From assembly GCF_000708205.1 (NCBI RefSeq), contig NW_014575559.1:212575-276574 (forward strand): a stretch of 64,000 nt of DNA, given 5' to 3'. The translations under genes were made by a program, and so were the position numbers. Positions 31,882 to 43,514 of the stretch are shown piece after piece; the stretch's first letter is position 1, and each line of letters opens with the position of its first letter. This DNA comes from Mixia osmundae IAM 14324. Lineage: Eukaryota; Basidiomycota; Mixiomycetes; Mixiales; Mixiaceae. The notes beneath the pieces are model-generated. The model worked only from the letters and a program-made list of their open reading frames with translations. It ran no database searches and was not told the DNA's origin.

Positions 31882-34242
31882 TCAGCCGCGGAAAAGATAC
31901 ATGATGTCCTTTGCGCTGAGCTTGTTGAGCTTTGACGCATCGCCTGAGCCGAGCGCAGCTTGAGCAATCTGACGCTTATCGTCTTGCAGCTTGAGGATAC
32001 GATCTTCGACCGTGCCTTCGATGACGAGCTTGTACACATTGACATCTTCGATCTGACCGAATCTGTGTGCCCGGTCGATAGCTTGCTCTTCGACTGCTGG
32101 ATTCCACCAGAGGTCACTCATGATGACGTTGCAGCATGCTGTCAGATTAAGGCCCAGAGCGCCACACTTGAGTGAGATGAGGATGACACTGACATCCGGA
32201 TCGTTGCGAATCTTGTCAAGCGAGGCTTCGCGTTTGGTGTTGTTCATACTGCCATGGTACCTGACGTATTTGAAGCCAGCCTTCTCTATGTGCGGTCCAA
32301 CAAGATCGAGAAAGGTGACGAACTGACTGAAGACGATGGTCTTGTGCTTCGGATTTCGGTCTCGAATCGTTCTCAGTATTCGGACGAGTTTGCGCATCTT
32401 TGTACTGGAACCAATATTGCCATGCTCGTCCATCTCTTGCTGACAGCTGGAGCACATCTGTCCTCTGCATGGCTCTTGACAAATTGAGCATTTGCTGCTG
32501 AGCCCGACTCCCGAGAGCAGATCGGCCAGGTCGTCCACGCTGTCATCCTTGACAGGCTCAGCAGAAGGCGCGGCCTCAAGCGAATCGTCCTCGAATGCTT
32601 TGCCCAGCAGTTTGGGATGGTTACAGGCCTGCCTCAAACGTAGCAGAAGCTGCAAGATGGCAATGTATTCGGTCTGGATGTTGCTACTGTCTTTCGCGAG
32701 CCGCTTGTACTGCTTCTGGACGCGTTCTTCGACAGCGACGTAGAAGTCGAGCTCTTGCTTGTCAGTGAATGGAGTCTGCCGTAGCTGCACGATGCGCTGC
32801 GGCAAGGTGATGATGGGCTTGCCATCGATCTGGGACGTCTTTGTCCGTCGGAGCATGACGGCAGCCAACACGACGCGGATGCGCTTGATGGCGGTCTCCA
32901 TAGCTGCAGTCGACTGCTTGTTGGCTTTCATGGGCGTGACGAATTTGCTTTTGAAGTGCGCTAGATCGTCGAGTGGCTTGACGCGCAGGAACTTGAAGAG
33001 GCTGTACAAGTCTTCGATGCTGTTCTGTATCGGTGTTCCGGTCAAGCACCAGCCTGCACGTCCGTCAGACAGGTCACACATGAGATTGAGGTACTCACGG
33101 AACGAAGCAACAAGATCAAAGCAAGCCTTCGATTTCTTGGCCAGTCTATTCTTGATCGTATGCGCTTCGTCTAATATGATGCGGTGGAAGGCAGTCTCGA
33201 AGAGTGGGCCAGATCGCTTGGACTTGGTCCTGACCATCTTGACGCTGTCGTCGCTATCGCTTGCGATTGCTCTCACTTCGACATCTTCGCTGTCGGGCAC
33301 ATATTCGCTTAAGACGACTTCGTAGGTCGTAATGACGACATGATACTTGCCCATCTTGTGCGCGTCTCTTGTCCTGCTTGGTCCGTGATGCACGAGCACT
33401 CGCAGAGTGTCCGGCTTGATCTTTGCGCGGATCTCGCTCTCCCATTGGCGTATGAGCGCCAGTGGTGCAACGATGAGTGTTCCACGCGGCTTGACTGTTG
33501 GACGGTTGCCAACGATCAGAGCGAGAGACTGGACGGTTTTGCCTAGACCCATGTCATCGCCCAGGATACCTCCTCTGTAGAGCTTCCGATCCTCTTGCGC
33601 TCGCATCCATTGTACACCCTGGACTTGATGTGGCAGCAGTTTACAGGTCATATCCTCTGGCAGCGCTCGCGACATGTCGACATCGTTCAGGTCCGAAAGC
33701 GTCTCGACAAGCTCGCGAAGATGCTGCTCATTCTCGTCTTGTAGTCTCATGCCGTCGAGCTCGGGTATGGGATCATTCGTGAGATCTATCGTCGTCTTGG
33801 ACGCTGCCTTGCGCGCTTCAGTAGATGAGGGCGGCTTCATGGAAAGAAACGCACTAGATGCGGCTGGTTGGGGCACAGAGTACGAAGCGCGAGCGAGGGT
33901 ATCCTCTGGCCGTTTGATGGGAACGCCCATAGCCTTGTGAAAGCTGTGCACTTGCGCTTGCGCTCTATCGCGATACGACATCATATCCGTGCTCATTGTG
34001 CCATTAGCTGGCAGAGGTGACTTGAAAGGTCTGTTGATGAACATAGAGGAGGATGGCAGAGCCAGCCGGTTGCTGTATGGGTTTGCAGGCTCTTTCTGAG
34101 CCGCTGTGCCTGATTCATCGACTGGCTTGGTGATGATCTGCACATCAGGCGAGGCAGATCTGCAGTCGAACGCCTCTTGCGTCAGCGCACGCTTTCATGC
34201 CCATCTTCCATCTCCTTACCTGTTGCTGTGAGGATCTGCCAT
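31882..34242 (-). CDS. SNF2-family translocase, ULS1/RIS1-like
   Basis: Exons: 34242-34220 and 34159-31882 (766 aa), joined by a 60-nt GT-AG intron that supplies the starting Met. The N-terminus carries a SUMO-interaction-like stretch (TTIDLTND, about residue 135). Helicase motifs follow: GGILGDDMGLGKT (I), TLIVAPLALI (Ia), IILDEAHTIKN (II, DEAH), WCLTGTPIQN (III), then a small Cys cluster (CSICQEPC, CSSCQQEM) in the place where ULS1/RAD5-type enzymes hold a RING finger, and the C-terminal lobe (KTIVFSQF, LISLKCGALGLNLT, WWNPAVEEQAIDRAHRFGQ). The Cys cluster has too few ligands for a full RING. It probably remodels or strips chromatin-bound, possibly sumoylated, proteins. Confidence 0.85.
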
Positions 34243-34597
34243 GTCCGCCAGTGGCACTCTTGACATCTGCCGGCCAGCCAGTTTGTTATTGACTTCGCGT
34301 AACGCGAGAATTGCCGACTTTGGCTCAGTTTCACGATCAAAGTGCAAGCTTGCGACTAGCATCATGCTCGATGCTCATCATGGTCACTGGCTACCGCTGC
34401 TCCCGCTTGACACTGTCATGCATGGACAGAGCACATGCGAGCTCTGCATGGCCGGGAAACAACAGATTACCAAGTCAGCCGACTTGCGCACCCAGCTAAT
34501 TCCGCTGCCAGAGCTTTCCAGCCAGACGGCAAGACCAGCCCGTCCTGCTGCCCGAGAGCGGGGCCAATTGATGCCGCATACAGCTCGAGCGGGAGTC

Positions 34598-35113
34598 ATG
34601 GCATTCAGCATGCGAGCTGCTCGGACGACTGATCTGCAGGCGATCATGGAGCTTCACGTCAGTCCAGGCAGGCTTCGGACTGATCCGCAGTACGCTGATG
34701 TATCTGCGGGGCAGTCGCTGTGCTTTGACAGGCCCCTGCGACAAGCGATATGTCTGGCCATGCTCTGCGACGCACGGGGCATCTGCTATATTGCCGAATC
34801 AGACTCGCTGCTCGTTGGCGTGTTGAGCGCACGCATTCTGGACGATTGCGTGTACGTCTCAGAAGTTTGCGTTGGAGCGGAACACAGGCAAAAGGGAGTA
34901 GCGACGGGCTTGCTTTCGGCTCTGGCACGCGAGTGCCCGGTGCGACAGATCAGACTGCATGTCGAGTCGAGCAACCCGTCAGCGCTCTCGCTCTACGGCG
35001 GACACGCTCTCTCTTTTACGCCTGTGAGTCTGTGCGCTGCTACCAAAGCGCCTCTGGTCAAGCATGCTCGAGGACGGACGATAGAGCTCAAGTCGGCTAG
35101 GGTATCCGCCTGA
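34598..35113 (+). CDS. GNAT-family N-acetyltransferase
   Basis: 171 aa from the Met at 34598. The frame is open further upstream to an ATG at 34241, but that would overlap the start of the divergent SNF2 gene and adds sequence without acetyltransferase features. The domain starts with SMRAARTTDLQAIMELH. The central strands (ICYIAESDSLLVGVLSARIL, VYVSEVCVGAEHRQKGVATG) give the acetyl-CoA binding motif A with its R/QxxGxA loop. IRLHVESSNPSALSLYGGHA is motif B. The layout resembles the NAA50/NAA60 group, but the substrate is unknown. The stop overlaps the 3' end of METTL5 by 17 bases on opposite strands. Confidence 0.75.
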   Translation: MAFSMRAARTTDLQAIMELHVSPGRLRTDPQYADVSAGQSLCFDRPLRQAICLAMLCDARGICYIAESDSLLVGVLSARILDDCVYVSEVCVGAEHRQKGVATGLLSALARECPVRQIRLHVESSNPSALSLYGGHALSFTPVSLCAATKAPLVKHARGRTIELKSARVSA

Positions 35114-35840
35114 GGACCCAGTAGTCGACTTCGATGTCCTTGCTCTTTTGCTTGTGAAACTTCATCGTGGCCGGCAGGTCATAGCGCATGACAGCTGCCA
35201 CTTCTGCATCGAAGCCGAGCGATTTTGCCTTTTTGGCGATAAAGTCGCGTGTACTTGTCTTGTGCAGCGTGTGTACTGCTCGTGTTGCAATCTGCATGTT
35301 TCGTTAGCGTCGAGCTGCACGATACGCGAGCAGGTGCACTTTGCAAGCAGCAGACAGAAAGACGATATCGATTCCCTTGGTTTTCGTTCCAAAAGGTGGA
35401 TTGAGGATGACGGTATCGAATGCATTGGCCAGGCGAGACAAGTCGAGCGTCTTGATGTCATCCGAGTCAGACAGCCTGGCCCGCATCAAGTCTACTTGGC
35501 CTTCTAGCTCCAGCATCTCTAGATTGTCTCGAGCGACTCTGAGTGCGTCGTCGTCCACATCCAAGCCGATCACGTGAGCTGCTTCGAGGAGAGCGGCGCC
35601 TATGCCCAGAACACCGCAGCCGCAGCCAAGGTCGAGAACTGAACGGTCTTGTATGTCGTCGTGCGCTGTGTGAGCGTTGTAAAGCATTCGCGCAGCTAGA
35701 TGAGCAGACGTGGGATACTGCTCCAGCATGACCTTGGGCGACTCTGCTCGAGGTAAGCTTTTGTTGACGAGTGTGGCCAGCGAGCACGTACCAAAGACCT
35801 TGAGCGGCTGCAAGGCCGACTCGAGGTCCTTCAGTCGCAT
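35097..35840 (-). CDS. METTL5: rRNA N6-adenine methyltransferase METTL5
   Basis: Exons: 35840-35792, 35743-35340, 35291-35097 (215 aa). Family order is complete: MRLKDLESALQPL, FESPKVMLEQYPT, SVLDLGCGCGVLGIGAALL (SAM-binding motif I), IGLDVDDDAL, the catalytic NPPFGTK, TRAVHTLHKTSTRDF, and YDLPATMKFHKQKSKDIEVD. METTL5 with TRMT112 makes the single m6A in helix 44 of 18S rRNA. Many ascomycete yeasts lack it, so its presence is informative. Both introns are GT-AG (48 nt). Confidence 0.93.
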
Positions 35841-35953
35841 TGGCCGTCAGACAGATTTCGACAGTCAGCGCGTCTTTCAAGGTGAACGAGGCCTCGCCAA
35901 GCTCCAGCTCGTTCGACGTCGCTACCTACCCCTTCATTGGTCAGCAAGCCCAG

Positions 35954-36555
35954 ATGGACCGACAGCCGACGACGAGGGCAAGCTCGGCAGCAGTAGCGGC
36001 CGCGCAGAAGCGTACGTCTGGTGATACATATGGCCCGAGCACTCCCAAACGAGCTCGCAATGTGGCAATACATGACCAAGATGATGACGATGATGATGTT
36101 CAACTGATCCCTGGCGGCGGCAAGGGCAGTACACTGCCCGACTACCCAGCCACAGATGGGCTCGATGCAGTAGCCTCGAGCTCAAAGCAAACGGTCAAGC
36201 CAAAGAGTGGCATGCAGCCTGGCTCGACCAGTCTCAAAGAATTGCAATGCCCCGTCTGTCTGGACCCACCCTCGCCCTTTGTGACAACACGGTGTGGTCA
36301 TACCTTGTGAGTTCTACTGGGGCCTATCCTCGAGCGAGCTGCTGATCGGATCTCGTCAGTTGCGGCAAATGCCTGCACGACTGTATGGCCCAACAGACCG
36401 ACTTTCCCGGTCTCGACGGCCAATGTCCCGTCTGTCGGACAATGCTCAGGAACGGCTGGCAGACAGGCTACCAGCCAGTCGATCGTGATCGTGATATAGG
36501 CTCATGGGGCTCATTGCGCGGCGTCACCCTGCGCTACCGAGCCCTCGATGCCTGA
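35954..36555 (+). CDS. C3HC4 RING finger protein, SLX8/RNF4-like candidate
   Basis: Exons: 35954-36306 and 36360-36555 (182 aa), with a 53-nt GT-AG intron inside the RING. The N-terminal 95 residues are disordered with an acidic run beside a hydrophobic stretch (DDDDDDVQLIPG), which could serve as a SUMO-interaction motif. The RING is complete: CPVCLDP, TTRCGHTFCGKCLHDC, then GQCPVCR. A small RING protein with this layout suggests a SUMO-targeted ubiquitin ligase, but other E3 ligases fit as well. The frame is open 5' of the chosen Met without an ATG, so 35954 is taken as the start. Confidence 0.75.
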
Positions 36556-36779
36556 GCTTCACATCTCAACATCGAATGTCACCTGTACCCCGTTGGCACT
36601 GTAGACATCCTGCTTGTTGTCAGCACTACATGCATCTGTACACGTCCTACGAGGCAGAGCTAGCTGCCGTACGAGTTCGTACACTGCTATAAGCAGCGAT
36701 GACAGCATCGGTCGCGTCGCTCGATCGTCTTTGTGCATGTCAACCTGTGCGCCCCGTCAGCTGATTCTGCACCTCTGCT

Positions 36780-39066
36780 ATGGCTCTCGACAGTCTCACT
36801 CGCTGGAACGAGCTCAGTGACACGTCCCGAGCTGATGCGAGAGTCGTCGCGCCCATTCTCGAGGCGTACATCGCCCAAGCAGCTTCGACTGGGCTGGACA
36901 ACGCGCAAGATGCCGCCGTCGTCTCACTCCGCAGCAGAGCCATCACGCTTTTCCTTGCTGCTCTCGATGTTCGGAGCAATCCTTGGTGGCGAGATCAAGG
37001 CGATGCTGGTAAGCACGTGCTCAGTGTGACGATTCAGCGACGGCTTACGCGAGAGGATCAGCGTTGCGACTGCACATCTTGGCACTCAAATTGCTCTCAC
37101 GCATACCGACTGGTTGTGAAGCGCTCTCACACCGGCACAGTCTCGAACTGCTTGCACTTCATTGCCACTTGTTAGGCTCGTCATCTGCCAACACGGCAAG
37201 CAAATCGCCAGAACACACGCGAATGCAAAAGTCATTCATGCCATCGACCATAGAAGCACTGCGATGCTTAGCAAACGTCCTGCTGCTCCAGCCGACCAGT
37301 CGCGACACCTTGTTGAGCATTCCGGGCATGGTACCCGCGCTGATGCGCGTCTTCCAAGTCAGTCTGTCGGCGCTCGATGGAGCAGAACGCACGGTTGATA
37401 GAGTCGCACAGGAACAAGTTGATCCTCAGATACGCTTTCCGATCACTCGCATACTCTTCCTCGTCTCGGCAGATTCGATTGACGTTGCGCGCGAGCTTGT
37501 TGACCATCTGGACTTTTGCAACGTCTTTGCAGAAGTACGTCCAAATGCGCGATATCGCGCCAGACTGATACCTGGACACAGGCCATGACGAGCAGTCTTC
37601 TGTCACCCATCGATCTTACCGAACAGCTCAAAGTCGTGTTCAATGTCACACTTTGGTATTCACGCATCGACCCCGCACAGGTACTCCCTGACGAACGATC
37701 TGTTCATTCACGCGACTCGTTCATCTCGCCAGAGATAGCGTCGCCACTCCCTTCGCCTCGGATGACAACCGAAACCGGCTCCACGGCCTCTTCGAGCGGG
37801 GAATCTGCTATGCCCAGTCAGCGCATGAGTCGCGGTAGCAGTGCTGCAAGCGTACGTGAACGCGAATGTGACAGCACGAGCACTGGTAGTCCGCGCCTGC
37901 CATCTTTTTCGCATTCGCGCAAGACCAGCACGGCTAGCCGTGTCAGTTTGCGAGCGCCTGATCCGCACGACAGCAAGGGCAAGCAAAAGGACGAAGCTGA
38001 GATCCATGTGGGGGTGCCCTCTCCACTGGCCGGCAAACGTTTCGCGAGGTCAGACAAGCGACGCGGATTTGTATATCCGAAATTGATCAGCTTGCAGACT
38101 CCTTGAATGCTTGATTTGGCTACTCCAGAATCTGTCTCACGAAGCGCCAAATGTGCTCGTAGCTCCCCTGTCCCAAGTCATCAATGCTCTGCTGAACTTT
38201 CCGCTACACGCTCACGCAACACACGCTTTCGACGATACGGGCAACGAGTCTGCTTATGCTCGTCTATTGCAGCTGCTCGATAAATTTACATACGCCTTTC
38301 TATCGGGCGATCTGGATAGTGCGACGACACGCACAAACGCGGAAAGGCGACAGATTGTAATTGACGAAGCACTGCCGCCTTTGCTCCTTCTCTTGCGAAA
38401 CTTTGTAGTAGAGGACGCAGAAGGATTAGCTGCGACCGCGATCAAGGCGCGACTCTTGCCTGGCGAATCAGACCGCGCTCTGCCCTTAGAAAAGCGCACA
38501 GATGTCACCGGTCGTTTGATTCGACTCACAAACAGTGTATACTATCCCAAAAGCGCAGAGACGGCCTCGCAGTTACTCTTCTCGCTCTGCAGATCTGACC
38601 GTGCGTCAATCAGAAGAGCCTTTGCATTCCGCTGACTGGCAGGGCAGCTAATACGTATGCCAAAGAAGTAGGCTATGGCAATGCCGCAGGTTTCTTAAGC
38701 TCGATTGGCCAGCTTGTCCCGCCGCCATCGGACGTGGCGCCTGATTTCGATGTCATCACCGGCGCAAGGCGCAGCGTCGATGAGCCTGCACAGCCTGAAA
38801 TGACGGAAGAGGAGAAATTGGTAGAATCTGCCAAGCTGCTCGATCTGTTCGACCGAATCGAGCAGAACGGCGTTCTCCAGGTTGCCAACCCCATGCGAGA
38901 AGCTCAGCAGGTCGGCAGATTTGAAGAGATCGGAGCAGATGAGGCACGCCTGCAACAAGCATTGCAAGAAGAAGAGGATGATAAGGATGAAAGAGAAGCT
39001 CTGAGGTCGATGAAGGAGTACAGAGCACGCAAGGCCCGATTGGCGCCGCTAGAGCAGGCTTGTTGA
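36780..39066 (+). CDS. RIC8: RIC8/synembryn, G-alpha chaperone and exchange factor
   Basis: Exons: 36780-37008, 37062-37534, 37582-38048, 38098-38600, 38648-39066 (696 aa). Armadillo-like helical repeats run through the protein (LRLHILALKLLSRIP, STIEALRCLANVLLLQP, ITRILFLVSADSI, LLECLIWLLQNLSHEAPNVL, VINALLNFPL, LPPLLLLLRNF). The C-terminal signatures are GYGNAAGFLSSIGQL and FDRIEQNGVLQVANPM. RIC8 folds nascent G-alpha subunits and promotes nucleotide exchange. A Ser-rich insert of about 110 residues (37690-38030) interrupts the repeats. All introns are GT-AG, 47-53 nt. An SST2-type RGS protein, which acts on the same G proteins, is also in this window. Confidence 0.88.
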
Positions 39067-39140
39067 TTTGTACACTTTTGCAAGTCCATCCAATGCTACA
39101 ACACTACCGTTGCATTGCTGACTGCGTACTCTGTGTGCTG

Positions 39141-42100
39141 CTACAGATAGGGAATGGCGGAGAAGTCCATCTGCGTGGCCATGTCAGCGCGATGGAACCA
39201 TGCTGAACGCTAGCCTTACGTCACCTGACGTGAGAAAGTCGTCCTCCTCATCTGGTCCGGCCTCGAGATCCTGCTCGGTCTCGGCTTCATCGCCAGAGTG
39301 TGCATCAGCGCTAGTATCGTCGCTCGAGACAGCGCGTCGGCCTTGCTGAGCGCGATGATAATCGAAGCCACCTTCGAGCTCCTCGAAGCTGCCGGGCATA
39401 GAGTCTGCGCGTCTGTGGTTGCGCGCAGGCGTACCGAAATGAGGTTCCATCTCCTCTGGGTCATCGTACAGAACGGGCTGCATGAGCGGACTGGACGGCC
39501 TGACGCGTTTGCCATCGCCACCTTGCGTGGGCGAACTAATGGACGACTTGCGCAAGCTGAGCGAGCCGAGACGAGCAAAGCTCAGTCGACTCGAGTCAGA
39601 CCGCGCCGATAACGCCGGTGAGGGTGGGCTGAAATCAGGCAAGGCAATTTGGGCCATGGGCGGACGCCAGAAGTTGAAGTCTGTAAACTCCGGCGCGGCT
39701 TTGCGATTGATAGGAGGGAACATCTGATCTACCAGGTCGGTCATGGCGATATACCTGCAGCAGTGTTAGTCGGACATGCAGCGGGAGGACAGCAGGCGTA
39801 CGATGACTTATAGCCTGCGAGGGCCAATAACTCCATCTTGACGTCGCCATTTGGATCAATAGTGAAGATGCGGGACGAGGGAACGTCGACGCTTCGATAG
39901 GACAAAGCGTCTGTGATACGATTGCCGAAACCAGCATAGAACGGTGTGCGTTCCCCAAAGAGACGCTGGATATCGCGCAAGCAAGCCATCTTAAAGACCT
40001 CGGGTTTGCGTATGATGACTTCGCGGTGCAACGATGTCATCAGACGGTCAGGACTCATGATGACAGGCCCTTCCGGCAATTGGAAGCCATTCTGCTGGAT
40101 ACCCTTGAGATAGTCGCGTGTCGTGTTGGCCTGACCAATTGCGCGCGAGGTCAAGTAGAGCAGCTTATAGCCATTGCGAGCAATGTCAGTGTACAGCTTT
40201 GCCACCCCAAGATGCGTCCAGTCCCGTCCGATCATGGTGAATACGTGACCCAAGGCGTCGGACCTGTAACCATGAGCTGTATCTACGATCATCTGGATAC
40301 GACTCACTTTGTGATAGTGCCATCAATGTCAGATATGCAGACTTGGAAGTCGTGTTCCCAGAGGAAGATGCGCGCCGAACAAACCGCAAGCCCAGAATAA
40401 GATGATTGGACAGAGAATGATACAGTGTTGACACCCTTGCGCAATTTCAGTTGCTTGAGCTGATCAGAAGTCAACCGCAGTGTCTTGGCATAGTGTTTCT
40501 TCCGATCAAGCACAGGAACTTCTCCAGTCTTGTCAGAAGCTGTCTCGGGCAAGGAAGTCGCTTCTGTCTGGTAGCCTGGGCTTTCGCCACGGGAGGGGAC
40601 AGAACCGGGCGATACAGGACGAGCAGGCGGGGAGGTAGGAGGTGATAGGGCATCATCATCTGCTCTACTGCCCTTCCACCAGCGCCGCCAAGCGCGAGGT
40701 GCTCGAGATGTGCTGTCTCTTCGTCCGTCCGTCTCTCTCGCACGGCGCTCAGCTAGCGTCGTCTTGGCATGCTCTCCGAGCGATTTACGGTAGATCGTAA
40801 GCGATGCCAGAACGGGGGACGCATCTTCCCAAGTCAAGTAGACGCCGTCATATTTGATGACGAGGGCTCGATGACTGGTTAGCTCCGGCTGCTCTAGAAA
40901 TTGTTCGAAGGTGACGCGGTGCTCAGCAAATGTCCTGTCGTCAAGTGTTGCATCATTGCCGAACGTGTCACCGCCGCATAGAGCCAGCTCAAAGACGTGC
41001 ACGGTCTCATCTGCTCGAAGCGCAAACTGATAGGAAGTTGGTGAATAGATTGGCGTGAGCGCATCCGTGCCGCCGTCTGGCGATGTCGCACGGGGGCTGC
41101 TCGTTCCGTCTGCAGACTCTATGGAGCGTGGCGTCGCTGGTGGTGATCTGCCCCTCTCGAGATCAAGGTTGTCACCCGGTAGAAGCGTTTCTGAGCTTTT
41201 GCCGGCCTCTTCGACTTGGGGCTTGTAATTCGCACCTCCGTCGGTCATCTTCATCATATCTGCAGAGCGCAAGAGAGATCGAGTGAAAGACATGAGATGA
41301 TCTCGTGCTTCGGTCTGGAAAGCTTTCGATTCGTGGAATCCCATCTGATCGCTCAGCAGATCGTTTTCGGTCTCTCTGACCTTTTCGATATCCTTGTCGC
41401 CTACTTTGTAACCAGACATGTCGAGCATGAGACTACCAGAAGCAGCCATAGTGGGTGCTACGCCCACTTCAGGTCCCGGACCAGCTTGCATATCTGTTTC
41501 GGCTTCATGCGGGCCTGTTGAGATATGGGATCGTTCCAACTTGCTGGCAATTTCAGATTCAGAGCTTTCGACGCTCATAGATCTTTGCTGGTCATTCGGA
41601 GGCTGATGGTAATCTCTTTCGGCGGAATCAGCATTGCCTTGACGATCTGCCTGTCGGACTTGATCGCCAGAGCGATCTGCAGAAGTGGCGTTCGTATGAC
41701 CGGTCAGGTCATTCTTCATTTCTTTCTCGAGTTCTGATATCCCTGGCTCCCATGACGGGTCGTCTGAGGCGAGCTTGTCGTGGCTGTCGGGCGTCGCGGT
41801 ACCAGAGTTGCCACGCGAGCTAGAGGGGGCGTGCCGCAGTCTGTCCTTGACGAGAGTGTCTAGCTTCTTGGACTCGCCTGCAGTCGAGAGCATGGCTTTG
41901 CCTAACTCTGAAGCTTTGGCAGCCGTGTTGCTGAGCAGGGTAGAAGGGCCCTCTGCCAATTTGCTCAGTCGACTTTGATCATTATCAGCCTTGGGTTCAT
42001 CTGCCTCTGCAGCAGCCTGTTTCTCTTCGCTGTGGAAAGGCTGATCTTCCGCGAAAGCAGTGACCTTGCGGTTGCTCTGGGATGGCTCACTGCCCAGAGC

Positions 42101-42866
42101 AGCAGGAGCCGGCTCGGCAAGCTCGAGAGGAGGTTCAGATTGGGCGCGCGTCCTGTCGGGCGAAGCTGACTCGTTGAGATCTAGAAAGTCGACATCACCC
42201 TCTACAGTGGTAGGTAGCGTTTGATCTGTCCTCCTGCCGGTCGTCCGAGTCGGCGTCATGCTCGTATCGAGAGGTTCGCTCGACTGCCGCATGTAACGCT
42301 CATAGTCACTCTCTGGCTCGTGTTGCTGTGCGAGGATCTGATCGTCAGTGACCGGGCCGGTCAGGGGCGAGGTTTGTAGATCTTCGGGTACGTCTGCGTC
42401 AGTCTCGAAGACGAAGAAAGCTTCGCCTTGGTCGCCGACTTTCATGAAGAAGGGCACCTCTTCGTCATTGACGATGACGCGGACCTGTCACCTTGATGGG
42501 TCAGTTCATGTCAGCTGTGACTGAGTGATGAATGACGAACCTTTCTGTCGACGGGTCTGAGCACGCTCAGCTTGCCAAATCGAACGTGAAAGGGTGAACA
42601 CGCGAGCTCGTAGCCATCATCCGCTGCGTGCCGAGTGCTCGAGCTTGGTCCGGATACACTCGACGAGCCGGACGCTCCCGGCTGGAGGAGAGCAGCCTTC
42701 TCGGCTGGCCGCTGTACGACGACAATGTCGATTGCACCCGAAAGCGTTGCGGGATTGATCTCCTGCTCGTGCGTACGATCAACCCTCGGATCATGACTGA
42801 GCTGGGTGGCATATGCACCTTGTAGTACTGCGCTGCTGTACTGAAGGCCCGCCCAATGTACTGCAT
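39141..42866 (-). CDS. PAH1: Lipin-type phosphatidate phosphatase (PAH1/NED1)
   Basis: Exons: 42866-42819, 42762-42541, 42484-40308, 40263-39802, 39754-39220, 39170-39141 (1157 aa). The N-LIP domain starts MQYIGRAFSTAAQYYKEINP, with SPFHVRFGKLSVLRP and VPFFMKVGD. A long disordered acidic middle follows. The HAD catalytic domain has VCISDIDGTITKSDALGH (DxDGT at about residue 810), then YLTSRAIGQA, LPEGPVIMSP and FYAGFGNRITD. The C-terminus carries DFNFWRPP, a fungal lipin Trp motif, and ends MDFSAIPYL in a tiny 30-nt exon. The enzyme makes diacylglycerol from phosphatidate at the ER/nuclear membrane and thereby controls lipid droplet and membrane growth. All introns are GT-AG, 44-56 nt. Confidence 0.95.
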
Positions 42867-43514
42867 CTCGTCGTGTAGACCGCTCAATTGACGATTAGCG
42901 AGTCCTTGTCGACACTTCCTCGAGCGGGTCGCCTGAGCTCAGCAGCGGCCGACTGCAGACACGTCCTGTGCTCTATGCTGCCCAATCGAGACTGTGCATG
43001 GGCCGAGATGGTGAGAGGCAGCAGTCACGCACTTGGACCCGGGGCGGCGGCGGCGGCGGCGACCTGCTAACGTTAATTCGAGCGAATGACGTTGCCAGCG
43101 CGAAGCTCGTTGACTCTGCAGCAGCTCTGGTAGGCTCTTTGCGGACACTGACAGGCAGCTCCGGTCAGCAGACAGTAGCGTAGCTCCAGTTCAGTGCGCC
43201 AGTGGCAAGACAGACTTCGCCGCAGAGCGCAGACAGAGCGCTATCAGGAAGGAATCGTCTATCAGGTCCACCCTCTGCGCTCGCCTTTTGTCAGCTCTCC
43301 GACAGGTCTACCGACCGGAAAAGCCAGCGGAACCATCTCTGAGAGCTCCCACAGGCTCCGCGGACAGACTCGAGACCCGCCAGAGGAGCTCTTTTGCGGT
43401 CCACCCTGACTTGACAACGAGTCTATTCTCGCCCCACTGGTAGTCTGTCGAACCAAACGGAGCTGTACAGACCGTCCCTGCATCGTCTGAGCGAGCGAGA
43501 GCTATACGAGCAAG
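42867..43514. other. Divergent promoter region, lipin / hexokinase, with a CGG run
   Basis: About 650 bases between head-to-head genes. It contains a (CGG)n run of six units (about 43043-43061) and pyrimidine-rich leader sequence before the hexokinase ATG. The ORFs crossing it look like translated low-complexity sequence and are not supported. Confidence 0.5.

Noticed and set aside
34241-34597. An extended start for the GNAT protein at 34241
   Set aside because: The extra residues carry no acetyltransferase features and the start would overlap the divergent SNF2 gene start. A Met at 34598 directly precedes the domain.
43043-43061. The CGG run as a functional element
   Set aside because: It is a six-unit microsatellite in a divergent promoter with no sign of structure or conservation that I can judge from one sequence.
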